Source: Bacteroidota bacterium
GTDB lineage: Bacteria > Bacteroidota > Bacteroidia > Bacteroidales > F082
DNA length: 64,000 bases
Reading direction: 5' to 3'
Assembly (NCBI GenBank): GCA_009773165.1
Contig: WOUZ01000001.1
Coordinates: 620,001-684,000, forward strand
Below, one piece after another: positions 52,271-62,215 of the stretch; the first letter of the stretch is position 1; each line of letters starts with the position of its first letter. The translations under genes and the position numbers were made by a program. A model generated the notes under the pieces. It had not been told where the DNA came from. It saw only the letters and a list, made by a program, of their open reading frames with translations, and searched no databases.

Positions 52271-52445
52271 AAGTTAATGCTTGATTTGGAACTTGTTGCA
52301 AAAGGTTGTACGACCATTTTGGGCAATCGCAATCACGTTTCTTTTTTTTGACTCCTGACGGATGCAGAATCTTCGGACTACAGCCAACAAAAATCAAAAG
52401 AAGGAATATTACTACAAAGGGCTTAACTATATTTTTTAAATACAT
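52260..52445 (-). CDS. Small lipoprotein
   Basis: A 61-aa protein with a leader ending in the lipobox FVGC (residue about 22), then a short basic segment and DCDCPKW. The mature part is only about 40 residues. I do not recognise a name. The start at 52445 directly precedes the leader. Confidence 0.7.
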   Translation of the reverse strand: MYLKNIVKPFVVIFLLLIFVGCSPKILHPSGVKKKKRDCDCPKWSYNLLQQVPNQALTYEG

Positions 52446-52625
52446 CAGGTTCAGTCTGTTGTGATAATCAGGATACGACCTGACTGATGACAAAAATAGA
52501 AAGATTTTTTATGCAATTGTGACCTTTTAAAGAGTATCGCTGTCATTATGAAAGATATAATTCGATGGCATTTCTTTGATTGATTCAGAATGTTGTAATT
52601 TTATCCGCTGATAAATCTTCAACCT

Positions 52626-53360
52626 ATGCTCAAACTATTGGGAGAATACCTCTTACTTCTGTATGATATTTTTAAACGTCCGGATAAAGGTCCCGTTTTT
52701 CGTAGGCAATTGCTTGTGGAATTTGTTGGACTTGGTGTTGATTCGATTGGAATTGTTGCTATTATTTCGGTTTTTACCGGAGCTATTGTGGCCATTCAAA
52801 CAGCATACAACATCGACTCTCCGTTGATTCCACTTACGATGGTAGGTTTTACAACACGTCAGATGATGATTCTGGAGTTTTCACCAACTATTATCAGTTT
52901 GATTCTAGCCGGAAAAGTAGGCTCACGTATTGCTTCTGAAATAGGAACGATGCGCGTAACAGAGCAAATAGATGCCCTGCGCGTAATGGGTGTCAATCCA
53001 GCTAACTACTTGATATTACCAAAGATAACAGCCAGCATGCTGTTTAATCCTGTGCTTATTATTTTTAGTATCGTGGTCGGTATCTGGGGTGGATGGTTTG
53101 CTTGTCTTGTCACGGGATTGGTGACCTCAGCCGATTTTATTGCCGGATTACGCGGATGGTTTGAGCCATTTACTGTTGGCTATGCAATGATCAAAACTGT
53201 TGTTTTTGCTTTCATCATCGCTTCCGTGTCCGGATTTCTGGGCTATAATGTTGATGGAGGTTCGGTAGAAGTTGGAAAAGCCAGCACTAAAGCTGTTGTT
53301 GTCAGCAGCATTCTAATTATCTTTTTCGACCTTATCCTCACACAATTACTACTCGTATGA
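52626..53360 (+). CDS. mlaE: MlaE-family ABC transporter permease
   Basis: A 244-aa integral membrane protein with about five to six helices and the MlaE pattern AIISVFTGAIVAIQTAYNI, GKVGSRIASEIGTMRVTEQIDALRVMGV and LPKITASMLFNPVL. MlaE-type permeases shuttle phospholipids between the membranes to keep outer-membrane asymmetry, using an MCE protein. The next gene, the ATPase, overlaps it by 4 bases (ATGA). Confidence 0.95.
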   Translation: MLKLLGEYLLLLYDIFKRPDKGPVFRRQLLVEFVGLGVDSIGIVAIISVFTGAIVAIQTAYNIDSPLIPLTMVGFTTRQMMILEFSPTIISLILAGKVGSRIASEIGTMRVTEQIDALRVMGVNPANYLILPKITASMLFNPVLIIFSIVVGIWGGWFACLVTGLVTSADFIAGLRGWFEPFTVGYAMIKTVVFAFIIASVSGFLGYNVDGGSVEVGKASTKAVVVSSILIIFFDLILTQLLLV

Positions 53361-54103
53361 TTCATGTTCAGGGTATAAATAAGTCGTTCGGTACACATCA
53401 GGTGCTTAAAAACGTGAGTACCATTTTTGAGAAGGGAAAAACTAACCTGATCATCGGACAAAGTGGTTCTGGAAAAACTATCTTGATGAAATGTTGCATC
53501 GGACTCGTTGAACCCGACGGAGGAGATATAAGTTTCGATGAGCGGCCTTTCTTGGCACTTGCCGAAAAACGAAAGAAGGACATACGTAAGGAAATGGGGG
53601 TGCTTTTTCAGGGCGGAGCACTGTTCGACTCACTGACAGTGGAGCAGAATGTGATGTTTCCGCTTAATATGTTTACAGATATGACTCCTGAGGAGAAACT
53701 TGATCGTGTAAACTTTTGTCTGAGAAGGGTCAATCTGGAAAATGTCAATCAACTTTTTCCTTCTGAAATAAGCGGGGGGATGATGAAACGTGTTGCTATC
53801 GCACGTGCAATTTCCAACAACCCCAGCTATTTATTTTGCGACGAACCGAACTCAGGACTCGATCCTAAAACAGCAGAAGTGATTGATCAGCTGATCAGTG
53901 AGATCACCGAGGAATATGATATAACAACCGTTATTAACACCCACGACATGAATTCGGTGCTGCAGATAGGCCAAAAAATTAATTTTCTTTACAAGGGTGA
54001 ATTGTGGTGGACCGGCGACAAAAACACCATTCTGAACACTCAAAATGAAGAGCTGAACGATTTTGTTTTTTCAACAGAACTCACACGACGTATCCGTAAA
54101 TAA
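53357..54103 (+). CDS. mlaF: MlaF-family ABC transporter ATPase
   Basis: A 248-aa ATPase partner of the permease. Walker A is GQSGSGKT (about 35-42), the Q-loop is in VLFQGGALFDSLT, the signature is SEISGGMMKRVAIARAI in place of the canonical LSGGQ, and Walker B is YLFCDEPNSGLDP. GALFDS and SGGM are typical of the MlaF subgroup. It energises phospholipid transport. Confidence 0.95.
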   Translation: MIHVQGINKSFGTHQVLKNVSTIFEKGKTNLIIGQSGSGKTILMKCCIGLVEPDGGDISFDERPFLALAEKRKKDIRKEMGVLFQGGALFDSLTVEQNVMFPLNMFTDMTPEEKLDRVNFCLRRVNLENVNQLFPSEISGGMMKRVAIARAISNNPSYLFCDEPNSGLDPKTAEVIDQLISEITEEYDITTVINTHDMNSVLQIGQKINFLYKGELWWTGDKNTILNTQNEELNDFVFSTELTRRIRK

Positions 54104-54112
54104 TTCAAAACC

Positions 54113-54658
54113 ATGAATATAGTTGATATCATTCTTGTAATCTTACTGGTAATTAGTGTTTTTAACGGTTACCGCAAAGGATTTGTGCATGAGTTTACTG
54201 CTTTAGCAGCCCTTTTCATAGGGATTTATGCAGCTTTTCACTTTTCAGATGTAACGGCAGAGTTTATCAATGAATTTCTTGGAGTAGGTGGTAAATACCT
54301 AAAAATCATTGCTTTTATTCTTACGGTAGTACTTGTAATAGTCTTGGTATCTATTGTAGGCAAAATCCTTGAGAAGGTATTGGAAACCATCATGTTGGGC
54401 TTACTGAACAGTTTAGCCGGAGCCGTTTTTGGCCTTGTAAAAGGTATTTTGATGCTTAGTCTTTTTATCATGTTTCTTGGTTACCTGAAGGTTGAGGACA
54501 AGTTGATTTCACCTGAGAAACAAAAAGAAGCTCGTTTTTATGATGAAATTAAGAGTTTTGCCCCCTATGTTTTTCATCGTTTTGATATCGATGAAAAAAT
54601 CAATGACCTGGAAATATGGGAAAAGGAAGAACAAAAAAAGACGAATCCTGTGATATAA
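54113..54658 (+). CDS. CvpA-family membrane protein
   Basis: A 181-aa protein with four hydrophobic helices and the CvpA pattern IVDIILVILLVISVFNGYRKGFVHE at the N-terminus and LLNSLAGAVFGLVKGILML in the middle. CvpA proteins affect envelope integrity and, in E. coli, colicin V production. It follows mlaF by 9 bases and ends the operon. Confidence 0.9.
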   Translation: MNIVDIILVILLVISVFNGYRKGFVHEFTALAALFIGIYAAFHFSDVTAEFINEFLGVGGKYLKIIAFILTVVLVIVLVSIVGKILEKVLETIMLGLLNSLAGAVFGLVKGILMLSLFIMFLGYLKVEDKLISPEKQKEARFYDEIKSFAPYVFHRFDIDEKINDLEIWEKEEQKKTNPVI

Positions 54659-55346
54659 ATGACCGCAAGTGAGTTAAGTTTGTGAAATGTTTTTTTTTAC
54701 AGGAATAGCTTCATCAAACACAATGGAATTTATTCAGTTTTGGAAAGCATGTTAAATTATATTTTTCGAAAACCTTAAGTCTTGCTCCAGCGTTTTCGAA
54801 ATATTTTCATTTATCTTTCAAAGAGTGATAATCATAAATCACCAATCTTTTTGATTAATCGTTTATGATTGAGTGTGCACTTATAATCAATCATAATTTC
54901 ATAGTTCTCATTTTCTATAATAAATAGAATCATCTATATTTAATGATTCTATTTTAATTAGTGATTTTATACCTCTAAGAAGTATATCAACTATTATTAT
55001 CAAACTGGTGTATGGCATGATTGTTTTAATAAATGGCTAACAAATTGTCTGCAATCAAATGCTTCTTTTATGTGACAATAATTGTAATTAGTTGTTACTA
55101 AAGTACCGAAATAGGATGATATTATAACAGAGATCTATTTAGATAGAATTCAATTATTAATTTTAAAATCAACGAAAAGAGCATTAAACTGCACTATTAT
55201 TTGCATATTATTTGAATAGACGCTTGATTTTAATAAAAAGTGCGGTATAATGCACATTTTGATGAATAAAAATGATATCGCTTTTGTAACTGTTGTCTTT
55301 CCCTTTACAAAATGACACGTAAAATGAAGGCTGTTAGGTCTCTGAA
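54659..55346. other. AT-rich intergenic region with a dyad
   Basis: About 690 bases, very AT-rich, between convergent cvpA and the YitT-family gene. No gene or tRNA is visible. It contains a GTGC-N8-GCAC dyad flanked by A and T runs at 55240-55255, and several AATCATAAA/TTTATGATT repeats near 54832-54884. Nothing here supports a function. Confidence 0.4.
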
Positions 55347-56234
55347 TTAATGTTTTGAACCCACATTTTTAACAATTCCGCCGTTAACTTCTTTAATGCT
55401 TTGAATGTAAAAAAACGCATCAGGGTCAATTTCCAAAACAGCTCGCTTAATTCGGTTTACCTCCAGCCGTGTGATTATGGTCATAATAATATCGCAGTCA
55501 TATTTTTCGTTAAAGATACCCGGCAGGTAGCCACGTTCACCTTTATAGACTGAAATACCTTTTCCGAAATCATTAACAATTAATGATTTAACAGTTTCAT
55601 ATTCTTTTGAGATTATAGTAAGTGCGGTATATTCTTCAAAGCCATCAACAATATAATCGGAGGTCTTCATGGCTGTGAAGTAGACTAAAATTGAATACAT
55701 GGCTGTTTCGATACCAAAATGGATGGCAGCGATAAGAAAAATCAGTGAGTTGAAAGTGAGGATGAGCTCGCTTGTTGTAAACCCTGATCTGTTGTGGGTG
55801 TAATGTGCAATCACTTCAAGCCCGTCAATGACACCTCCACCCCTGATAACCAGGCCAATGCCTAAGCCAATGAAGAAACCGCCGAACACCGCAATCAGCA
55901 CCTTGTCGGTTGTAAAAGTTGGAATACTAACAAATGTCATCAATGCAGCCAGGAGTAATACAGCCAGAGTAGCACTAACACTGAAGGTTTTGCCCAAATG
56001 CTTGTATCCCAGAATCAGAAACGGGATGTTGAATGCAATGAGCAACAGGCTGATGTGGATACCGAAAATTTCCTCAACCAGGATCGAAATCCCTGTTACT
56101 CCACCATCGAGAAAATGGTTGGGAATCATAAAGCCCTGCAATGCTACCACAGCTGAAGCTACACCTAAGACTGTATATGTTATGGATGATAATGAAAATA
56201 TTGATTTCCAGTCTATTTGCTTTGATGTTGTCAT
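55347..56234 (-). CDS. YitT-family (DUF161/DUF2179) membrane protein
   Basis: A 295-aa protein. About six helices form the DUF161 part (LGVASAVVALQGFMIPNHFLDGGVTGISIL, GGVIDGLEVIAHY), and residues about 215-285 are the cytoplasmic DUF2179 domain (YTALTIISKEYETVKSLIV, YDCDIIMTIITRLE). Family members are widespread in bacteria; transport substrate is unknown. It lies 74 bases downstream of the cyclase gene on the same strand. Confidence 0.9.
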   Translation of the reverse strand: MTTSKQIDWKSIFSLSSITYTVLGVASAVVALQGFMIPNHFLDGGVTGISILVEEIFGIHISLLLIAFNIPFLILGYKHLGKTFSVSATLAVLLLAALMTFVSIPTFTTDKVLIAVFGGFFIGLGIGLVIRGGGVIDGLEVIAHYTHNRSGFTTSELILTFNSLIFLIAAIHFGIETAMYSILVYFTAMKTSDYIVDGFEEYTALTIISKEYETVKSLIVNDFGKGISVYKGERGYLPGIFNEKYDCDIIMTIITRLEVNRIKRAVLEIDPDAFFYIQSIKEVNGGIVKNVGSKH

Positions 56235-56308
56235 TTCACTTAGTTATTTGTTGGTATCAATTTTAGAATTCCCTTATGATCAAGCCATCTGAGTTTTAAG
56301 AGAAGTAA

Positions 56309-57349
56309 TTAGTTTTTTACCTGATAAACTGTAATAGCCGATTCCTTATTTTTAAAATTCATTTCACCTACCTTTTCGCAAACAAATGATTCGTTAATAA
56401 GCTTGTAGCTTGACTCTGTAATAAGAATCTGGCTCACGCCAGCGGCTCCCTGTAAACGGGCTGCAACATTAACGGCATCACCTATAACCGTATAATCAAG
56501 CCGTCGCAGGGTTGATGATCCAATGTTTCCGGTAACCATCTCACCACTGTTGATTCCGATAGAAACATGAGGCTTATAACCCGATACACCATCAAATGGA
56601 GGCAATTCATCAATGGTTTTCCTGATGCTGAGACAAGCATCAATAGCCCGGTCAAGATGAAACGGACCTTTGAAAACAGCCATAATCGCATCTCCGATAA
56701 ATTTATCGACGATTCCTTTTTCCTGAATAATTTCCTTCACCATAATATCGAAGTAATCATTCAGAAGCTTAACAACTTTATCCGGCGTTTCTGTTTCACT
56801 GATAGCAGTGAAACCACAAATATCAATGAAGGCTACAGTGGCTTCTATCGTTTCATTCTCGAGCAGTGAAGATTCAAACTCACGGCTTCCCATGAAGTTA
56901 AGCACAGTTTCGTCCACATACATCCGCAAAATGTTATTTTCTTTAATGGCCTGAAGGGTATCGCGGATTTGTTTGACATAATGCATTGTTTTTTCGATAG
57001 TTATTTCCAGGTCTCTAAAATTAACCGGTTTAGTAATAAAATCGAAAGCACCTCTGTTCATGGCAGTCCTGATGTTTTCCATATCACCATAAGCAGAAAT
57101 TATTACTGATTTCAACAGACTGTTTTGTTCGCTCAGTTTACTGAGTAACGTAAGGCCATCCATAACAGGCATGTTGATGTCACTTAAAACCAGATCAATA
57201 TCATCATTTTGTTTTACCAGTTCCAGGGCTTGTTTTCCATTGGAGGCAAAAATAAATTCATATTCCTGCTGCCGGATTTTCTGTCTGAATTTTTGCTTTA
57301 TCAGAATCTCAAGATCTGATTCATCATCTACAACGAGAATTTTAGTCAT
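56309..57349 (-). CDS. Response regulator with class III adenylate cyclase domain
   Basis: A 346-aa protein. The receiver domain (1-120) has the phosphoacceptor D57 (LVLSDINMP) and K107. The class III cyclase domain (about 165-346) shows metal ligands D176 (FIDICGFT) and D220 ([10 protein letters not shown]), adenine-specifying K216 and D285 ([12 protein letters not shown]), and transition-state N294 and R298 (NVAARLQ). All residues needed for cAMP synthesis from ATP are present. Phosphorylation by one of the adjacent kinases probably controls the cyclase. It overlaps the CheY-like gene by 8 bases. Confidence 0.9.
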   Translation of the reverse strand: MTKILVVDDESDLEILIKQKFRQKIRQQEYEFIFASNGKQALELVKQNDDIDLVLSDINMPVMDGLTLLSKLSEQNSLLKSVIISAYGDMENIRTAMNRGAFDFITKPVNFRDLEITIEKTMHYVKQIRDTLQAIKENNILRMYVDETVLNFMGSREFESSLLENETIEATVAFIDICGFTAISETETPDKVVKLLNDYFDIMVKEIIQEKGIVDKFIGDAIMAVFKGPFHLDRAIDACLSIRKTIDELPPFDGVSGYKPHVSIGINSGEMVTGNIGSSTLRRLDYTVIGDAVNVAARLQGAAGVSQILITESSYKLINESFVCEKVGEMNFKNKESAITVYQVKN

Positions 57350-57722
57350 GATTGATATTCTTAATTTTTTCTTTTAATTGTTTAAAATCCAATGGCTTGG
57401 TCAAAAAATCATCTGCGCCAAGTTTCATTGCAGTGGTGTAATTTTCCTGGTCACCATATGCAGTTATCATCATAACAATGGGTGGTGGCAGGCTGAACTT
57501 TTGTTTAATTTTCGCCAACAAATCGAGTCCGCTCATTCCAGGCATATTGATATCGGAAAGTATTAAAACAGCATGCTGTTCTTTGTCAATGAGATAATTC
57601 AAGGCTTCTTCTCCTGAATGAGCAAAGGCCAAATCAAGCTCATTGTTCTTTATTTCTTTTCTGAAACGCTGTTCAAAGAGTGTCCGTATGTCTCTTTCAT
57701 CGTCTACAATCAAAATTCTCAT
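57342..57722 (-). CDS. CheY-like single-domain response regulator
   Basis: A 126-aa receiver domain only: acidic pocket DDE at 7-9, phosphoacceptor D57 (LILSDINMP), Thr in MMITAYG and K109 (LTKPLD). It is closely related to the receiver of the next gene, so duplication is likely. Without an output domain it may relay phosphate or bind another protein. It is within the kinase cluster. Confidence 0.93.
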   Translation of the reverse strand: MRILIVDDERDIRTLFEQRFRKEIKNNELDLAFAHSGEEALNYLIDKEQHAVLILSDINMPGMSGLDLLAKIKQKFSLPPPIVMMITAYGDQENYTTAMKLGADDFLTKPLDFKQLKEKIKNINHD

Positions 57723-57784
57723 AGGTAAAATTAATTAAATTTATTGATTCATGCGTACGTTTTTGCCTATACAACAAAGTTTTT

Positions 57785-59083
57785 TTATCTGGTTTTGCTA
57801 GTTGGTAATAAGATAATAAATTTTGTACCCTCTCCGGCATGAGATTTCATTATCAGATCGCCTTCATGTGCTTTTACTATATCATAAGCCAGCGAAAGCC
57901 CCAAACCAGTTCCTTGCCCGGGAGGTTTCGTTGTAAAGAAAGGCTGAAAAATCTTTTCCTTAATGGAATCAGGTATTCCATTTCCATTGTCATGAATGGT
58001 GATTCTGATACCAGTGTCTAATTTTTGAGTTTGGATAAGGACTTCAGGCTCAAAGCTTGGGATTTCTTCCTTTGCTTTTTCATTTACCGCATAAAAAGCA
58101 TTGGTGATCAAATTAAGCAATACCCTCCCAATATCCTGAGGAATGATGTTGATTTCCGGCAACGATTCATGGAATTCAGTTTTGAAATCAGCATTAAAAG
58201 ATTTATCCTTTGCCCGTAATCCGTGATAGCTCAATCGCAGGTATTCATCGCATAAAGCATTGATATCTGTTAGCTCTTTTTCCCCGTTACTGGTTCGACT
58301 GTGTTGCAGCATTCCTTTTACGATGGCATCAGCGCGTTTGCCATGCTGAAGAATTTTTTCTTCGTTGATGGCAATATCATCAGCAATGGCCTTAATATCT
58401 TCCATACTTCCCGATTCCAGCTCCTCTTTCAGTTCGGCGATCAACTCCACGTTGACTTCAGAGAAATTATTCACAAAGTTCAGCGGATTTTGTATTTCAT
58501 GGGCAATGCCGGCGGTGAGTTCACCGAGGCTTGCCATTTTTTCGGATTGGATGAGTTGGGATTGGGTGGATTTGAGTTCGGCTAGTGATTTTTCCAACTC
58601 CTTAGTTCTTTCGTAAACCTGTTGTTCCAATTCCCTGTTGCGAAGCATTATTTTTTCGGTTGTCATATATTCTCCTTCAGCCAGCCTGTAGTCAGGCACT
58701 GACCCATGAACATGAACAATTTTCCAGGAATCTGCTTCATAATTAAGTAATGTAGTACTTCGGACCAGCTCAGCCGAAACTTTGCCATTTATGCTTTGTT
58801 TCCAGATTACTTCTGATGTCACACATGCCAGTTTGTTAAACATTGAAATATTGGTCCATAAGAATTCTATTTGGAAATGTTCTGGAAATTGACTTACTCC
58901 TTTTTGATTAATGTTCCTGTATTCAGCTTTATTAGCTGCTTTTTCATACAAACCTGTTCCAATAAATGTGACATCTTCAGAACAAAAGGAAAATCTAAGG
59001 TCAACATCACGGTTTGCAAGGGCCTCCCAGAATAAATTATGGACATAGATTACTTTCTGCTCCTGTTCAGTATATTTTGACAT
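57785..59083 (-). CDS. Sensor histidine kinase with SnoaL-like N-terminus
   Basis: A 432-aa kinase. Residues about 5-130 form a SnoaL/NTF2-like domain (FWEALANRDVDLRFSFCSEDVTFIGTG, SWKIVHVHGSVPDY), a rare sensory module for kinases. A coiled coil follows (about 145-185), then HisKA with the phosphorylated His in AHEIQNPLNF, and the HATPase domain with N-box LLNLITNAFYAV, GxG-type HDNGNGIPDSI and GTGLGLSLAYDI. No membrane segment, so cytoplasmic. It probably phosphorylates the adjacent receivers. Confidence 0.92.
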   Translation of the reverse strand: MSKYTEQEQKVIYVHNLFWEALANRDVDLRFSFCSEDVTFIGTGLYEKAANKAEYRNINQKGVSQFPEHFQIEFLWTNISMFNKLACVTSEVIWKQSINGKVSAELVRSTTLLNYEADSWKIVHVHGSVPDYRLAEGEYMTTEKIMLRNRELEQQVYERTKELEKSLAELKSTQSQLIQSEKMASLGELTAGIAHEIQNPLNFVNNFSEVNVELIAELKEELESGSMEDIKAIADDIAINEEKILQHGKRADAIVKGMLQHSRTSNGEKELTDINALCDEYLRLSYHGLRAKDKSFNADFKTEFHESLPEINIIPQDIGRVLLNLITNAFYAVNEKAKEEIPSFEPEVLIQTQKLDTGIRITIHDNGNGIPDSIKEKIFQPFFTTKPPGQGTGLGLSLAYDIVKAHEGDLIMKSHAGEGTKFIILLPTSKTR

Positions 59084-59131
59084 ACTAAAGTTTATTTATT
59101 GAGTTTTCTTTTATATTTAAATCCACTGTAA

Positions 59132-62100
59132 TCATAATGACATTAACCGGATAATGAACTCTGATCCTTCACCTTCCCTTGTTTCCAACTTCAACTCCCC
59201 TCCGTGTGCTTTAATGATATCATAAGCCAATGAAAGGCCAAGTCCCGTTCCTTGCCCGGTGGGTTTGGTGGTGAAGAAGGGCTGAAATATCTTTTTCTTA
59301 ATTTCCTCCGGAATGCCGTTCCCATTATCTTTTACTGAGATTTCAATGTTTTCACTGAGGTTTTTAGTAGAAATGGTAACTGTGGGCTCGTAGTTATCCA
59401 ACTCTGTCATACTTCTTTGCTTCTCAGCAACTGCATAAAATGCGTTGTTAATCAAATTAAGCAAAACCCTTCCAATATCCTGCGGAATGATATTGATTTC
59501 AGGCAACGACTCATCGAATTCATTGTTGAAATCAGCATTGAAACTTTTATCTTTTGCACGCAGGCCGTGATAGCTTAGGCGTAAATATTCATCAGCCAAA
59601 GCATTGATATCGGTAAGTTCTTTTACGCCATTGCTGCTTCTGCTATGTTGCAGCATTCCTTTTACGATGGCATCAGCGCGTTTTCCATGCTGAAGAATTT
59701 TTTCTTCGTTGATGGCAATATCATCAGCAATGGCCTTAATATCTTCCAGATTGCCTGCCTCAAGTTCCTCTTTCATTTCGGCGATCAACTCCACGTTGAC
59801 TTCAGAGAAATTGTTCACAAAGTTGAGCGGATTTTGGATTTCGTGGGCAATGCCGGCAGTGAGTTCGCCGAGGGAAGCCATTTTTTCGGATTGGATGAGT
59901 TGGGCTTGTGTTGCTTTGAGCACCGATAGCGCTTCTTCTGCATTTTGTCTGGCTACTTTTATGGCAATTAGGTCTTTTTCTGCCCGCACTGCATGTGCCT
60001 CTGCTTTTTGGAGGTCTAGAAAGCGGGTGTGTGCAAATTCAAAAACATCAGCAAACCTGTGAATAACTTGTAAAATGTCAGCAGGAAGTTGTTCGTTTTG
60101 AATAAGCCCTAACCAACCATGCTTAAAAAATATCAAATGCCAAAAAATGGGATCGGGATAAATCCTTAATACGTTTTCAAATTGATCCTCAGTATAGTTG
60201 CCCATTTCCCGGTTTGCCTCTATAAAAGAAATTCGCCTGCTGCCGCTAAGCTCAGCGATAAAAAACGGGTATCCGCTATCCCAACTTGTCTCCAACTGTG
60301 CAGTAAAACCCGGGATATGTTGATCCAATTTATCGTACATTGCCTTGATTGAGAGGGTTTCATATACACCTTGATGGGCTACTTCTTTTGCACGCCATAG
60401 CTCGTATTTATCCTTTTCCCTGTCAAAAACCATAATACTAAAACCCTTTGGGTTTATATCCATTTTTTCAAGTTCATAAAAGAGCAGATCAGATACATCT
60501 CCAACCTCTGTGCTATTGTGCATTATCAGGGCGCGCGATCTTATCCTTTCAAGTGCTGCTTCTATACGGGCTTCGCGGGCTTGGGCCTCTGCTTTTTGCA
60601 GATCAAGAAAACGTTGATAAGCCATGTTAAACGCACCTGCCATTTTTATTACAATGGTTTTAGTGTCTTCGGAAGGAGGATTGATGAGGTCAATGGACAA
60701 TACTCCATCTGACAGGCGTCCAACAGGATTCCACTGATGGTTCAGGCTTCCGGATTCGATCGCATTTTTAAATTTAATGCCCATCTCAGGATGTATTTCT
60801 TTGAATTCTTCGACAGCTTTAATCAGCTTTTCTTTTGGAGCATCCAGTACAAAATAATCCTCATGCGTTGTTTTCCAAATTTCAACCCATTCACCCATGA
60901 CCGGGTATTTTTTTGCATCATATTTTATGGAATAGCTGTTGGGAATGCTCATGTTTCCCGGGCTTGAGAGATCCCAGATTGTTACGGTATCATATTCATC
61001 AACAAGGTAAATACTAACACCTGTTAATCCATCTACCTTAAGCTTATATAATTGGTTAAGAACTTCCTCATTAACCTTATGTAAATCGGCGGTTTGGTAC
61101 ATTGCCATGGATTGAGCCCTGACACGTTCTACTGCAGCTTCAATCTGAGCTTCGCGTGCCTGCGCTAATGCGAGCTTAATATCAGTAAACCGGCGGTAGG
61201 CAAGTGTAAAAACATTATGAAACCGCTTGAATATTTCAAGTCCTTCTTCCGACAAAGATTTGTAAGTAGATAAGCCCAAGCCACCCTGACCAATGGAATA
61301 GAAATAATAGTGGATTGAATCCACTTCGTCGAGCAAAGGATCGGGAAACTGGTTGTATTGTTTTCTCCATTCACGGAATGTATTCAGTTCCAAACCGTCC
61401 AGGCTTCCGCTGAAGGTTGAATGAGCCGACTTTTTCATTTCCTGAGCCATGGCAAAAGAAGTTGGGTGAAGGTTGTAGTCCGTCTCTTCTATAACACCTT
61501 CGTTATATGCTGCAAAATATTGGTAGTTGAGATATGTGCCTTTTTGTTCATTGATGATTGCTGTTTGCACGTTTCTGATATCAGTTACGCCCAGCAGTTG
61601 AAGCTGATCAGAGATAACCTTGCATACTTGAACCATATCGGCAGGCTCATTCATGGCCAATGCAGATGAACGTACTTTTTCAAGGGTAGTTTCAATTTCA
61701 AGTTCTCTGTTTTTATTTTCCAGTTCAATAGTTCTGTTTTTTACCGCTTCCAGCAGCTTCAAATTTTCTACCTTTACTGCATCAATTGAAAAAGCCTCGC
61801 CCTCCGTTGCTTTCATGTCGGGATATGAGCCATGTTGATGCAAAGCAATCCAACCGGTATCAGTCCTCTCCAACAGAGATGACATTCGAAAAGGGCCATA
61901 CAGTGTCCATTCGCCATCTATTTTTACATAGAGATCAGTGAATTCATTCACCATCAGGTATTCGCCATAAGGTATCACCTCAATCTCGCGATTGCGAATC
62001 TCCACTGAACCAAGCATCTGGTCCATGATGCTATTGGTGTAATCAATAATTTCCTGCTTGCTGTTCCAGATTTCTTCCTTTGTGCCACCTATATTTCGAT

Positions 62101-62212
62101 AGTCGTGCCGAATAAAAGTTGCCCAGGTTTCAATATCCCCTTTGAGATAAGTGTTCCAATAGGTATCGAGCCAATTAGCCAACTCTTGTTTTAATGCTGG
62201 AGTTACTTTCAT
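59132..62212 (-). CDS. Large sensor histidine kinase with SnoaL-like and repeated GAF-like domains
   Basis: A 1026-aa cytoplasmic kinase. The N-terminal 140 residues are SnoaL-like (LKGDIETWATFIRHDYRNIGG, TGWIALHQHGSYPD). Then come three roughly 190-residue sensory repeats, each begun by a signalling helix of the type AQIEAAVERVRAQSMAM or ARIEAALERIRSRALIM, probably GAF-like. A coiled coil leads into HisKA (AHEIQNPLNF) and HATPase (GTGLGLSLAYDI). The catalytic core is almost the same as in the two neighbouring kinases. It lies 3 bases from the next kinase gene. Confidence 0.92.
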   Translation of the reverse strand: MKVTPALKQELANWLDTYWNTYLKGDIETWATFIRHDYRNIGGTKEEIWNSKQEIIDYTNSIMDQMLGSVEIRNREIEVIPYGEYLMVNEFTDLYVKIDGEWTLYGPFRMSSLLERTDTGWIALHQHGSYPDMKATEGEAFSIDAVKVENLKLLEAVKNRTIELENKNRELEIETTLEKVRSSALAMNEPADMVQVCKVISDQLQLLGVTDIRNVQTAIINEQKGTYLNYQYFAAYNEGVIEETDYNLHPTSFAMAQEMKKSAHSTFSGSLDGLELNTFREWRKQYNQFPDPLLDEVDSIHYYFYSIGQGGLGLSTYKSLSEEGLEIFKRFHNVFTLAYRRFTDIKLALAQAREAQIEAAVERVRAQSMAMYQTADLHKVNEEVLNQLYKLKVDGLTGVSIYLVDEYDTVTIWDLSSPGNMSIPNSYSIKYDAKKYPVMGEWVEIWKTTHEDYFVLDAPKEKLIKAVEEFKEIHPEMGIKFKNAIESGSLNHQWNPVGRLSDGVLSIDLINPPSEDTKTIVIKMAGAFNMAYQRFLDLQKAEAQAREARIEAALERIRSRALIMHNSTEVGDVSDLLFYELEKMDINPKGFSIMVFDREKDKYELWRAKEVAHQGVYETLSIKAMYDKLDQHIPGFTAQLETSWDSGYPFFIAELSGSRRISFIEANREMGNYTEDQFENVLRIYPDPIFWHLIFFKHGWLGLIQNEQLPADILQVIHRFADVFEFAHTRFLDLQKAEAHAVRAEKDLIAIKVARQNAEEALSVLKATQAQLIQSEKMASLGELTAGIAHEIQNPLNFVNNFSEVNVELIAEMKEELEAGNLEDIKAIADDIAINEEKILQHGKRADAIVKGMLQHSRSSNGVKELTDINALADEYLRLSYHGLRAKDKSFNADFNNEFDESLPEINIIPQDIGRVLLNLINNAFYAVAEKQRSMTELDNYEPTVTISTKNLSENIEISVKDNGNGIPEEIKKKIFQPFFTTKPTGQGTGLGLSLAYDIIKAHGGELKLETREGEGSEFIIRLMSL

Positions 62213-62215
62213 CCG

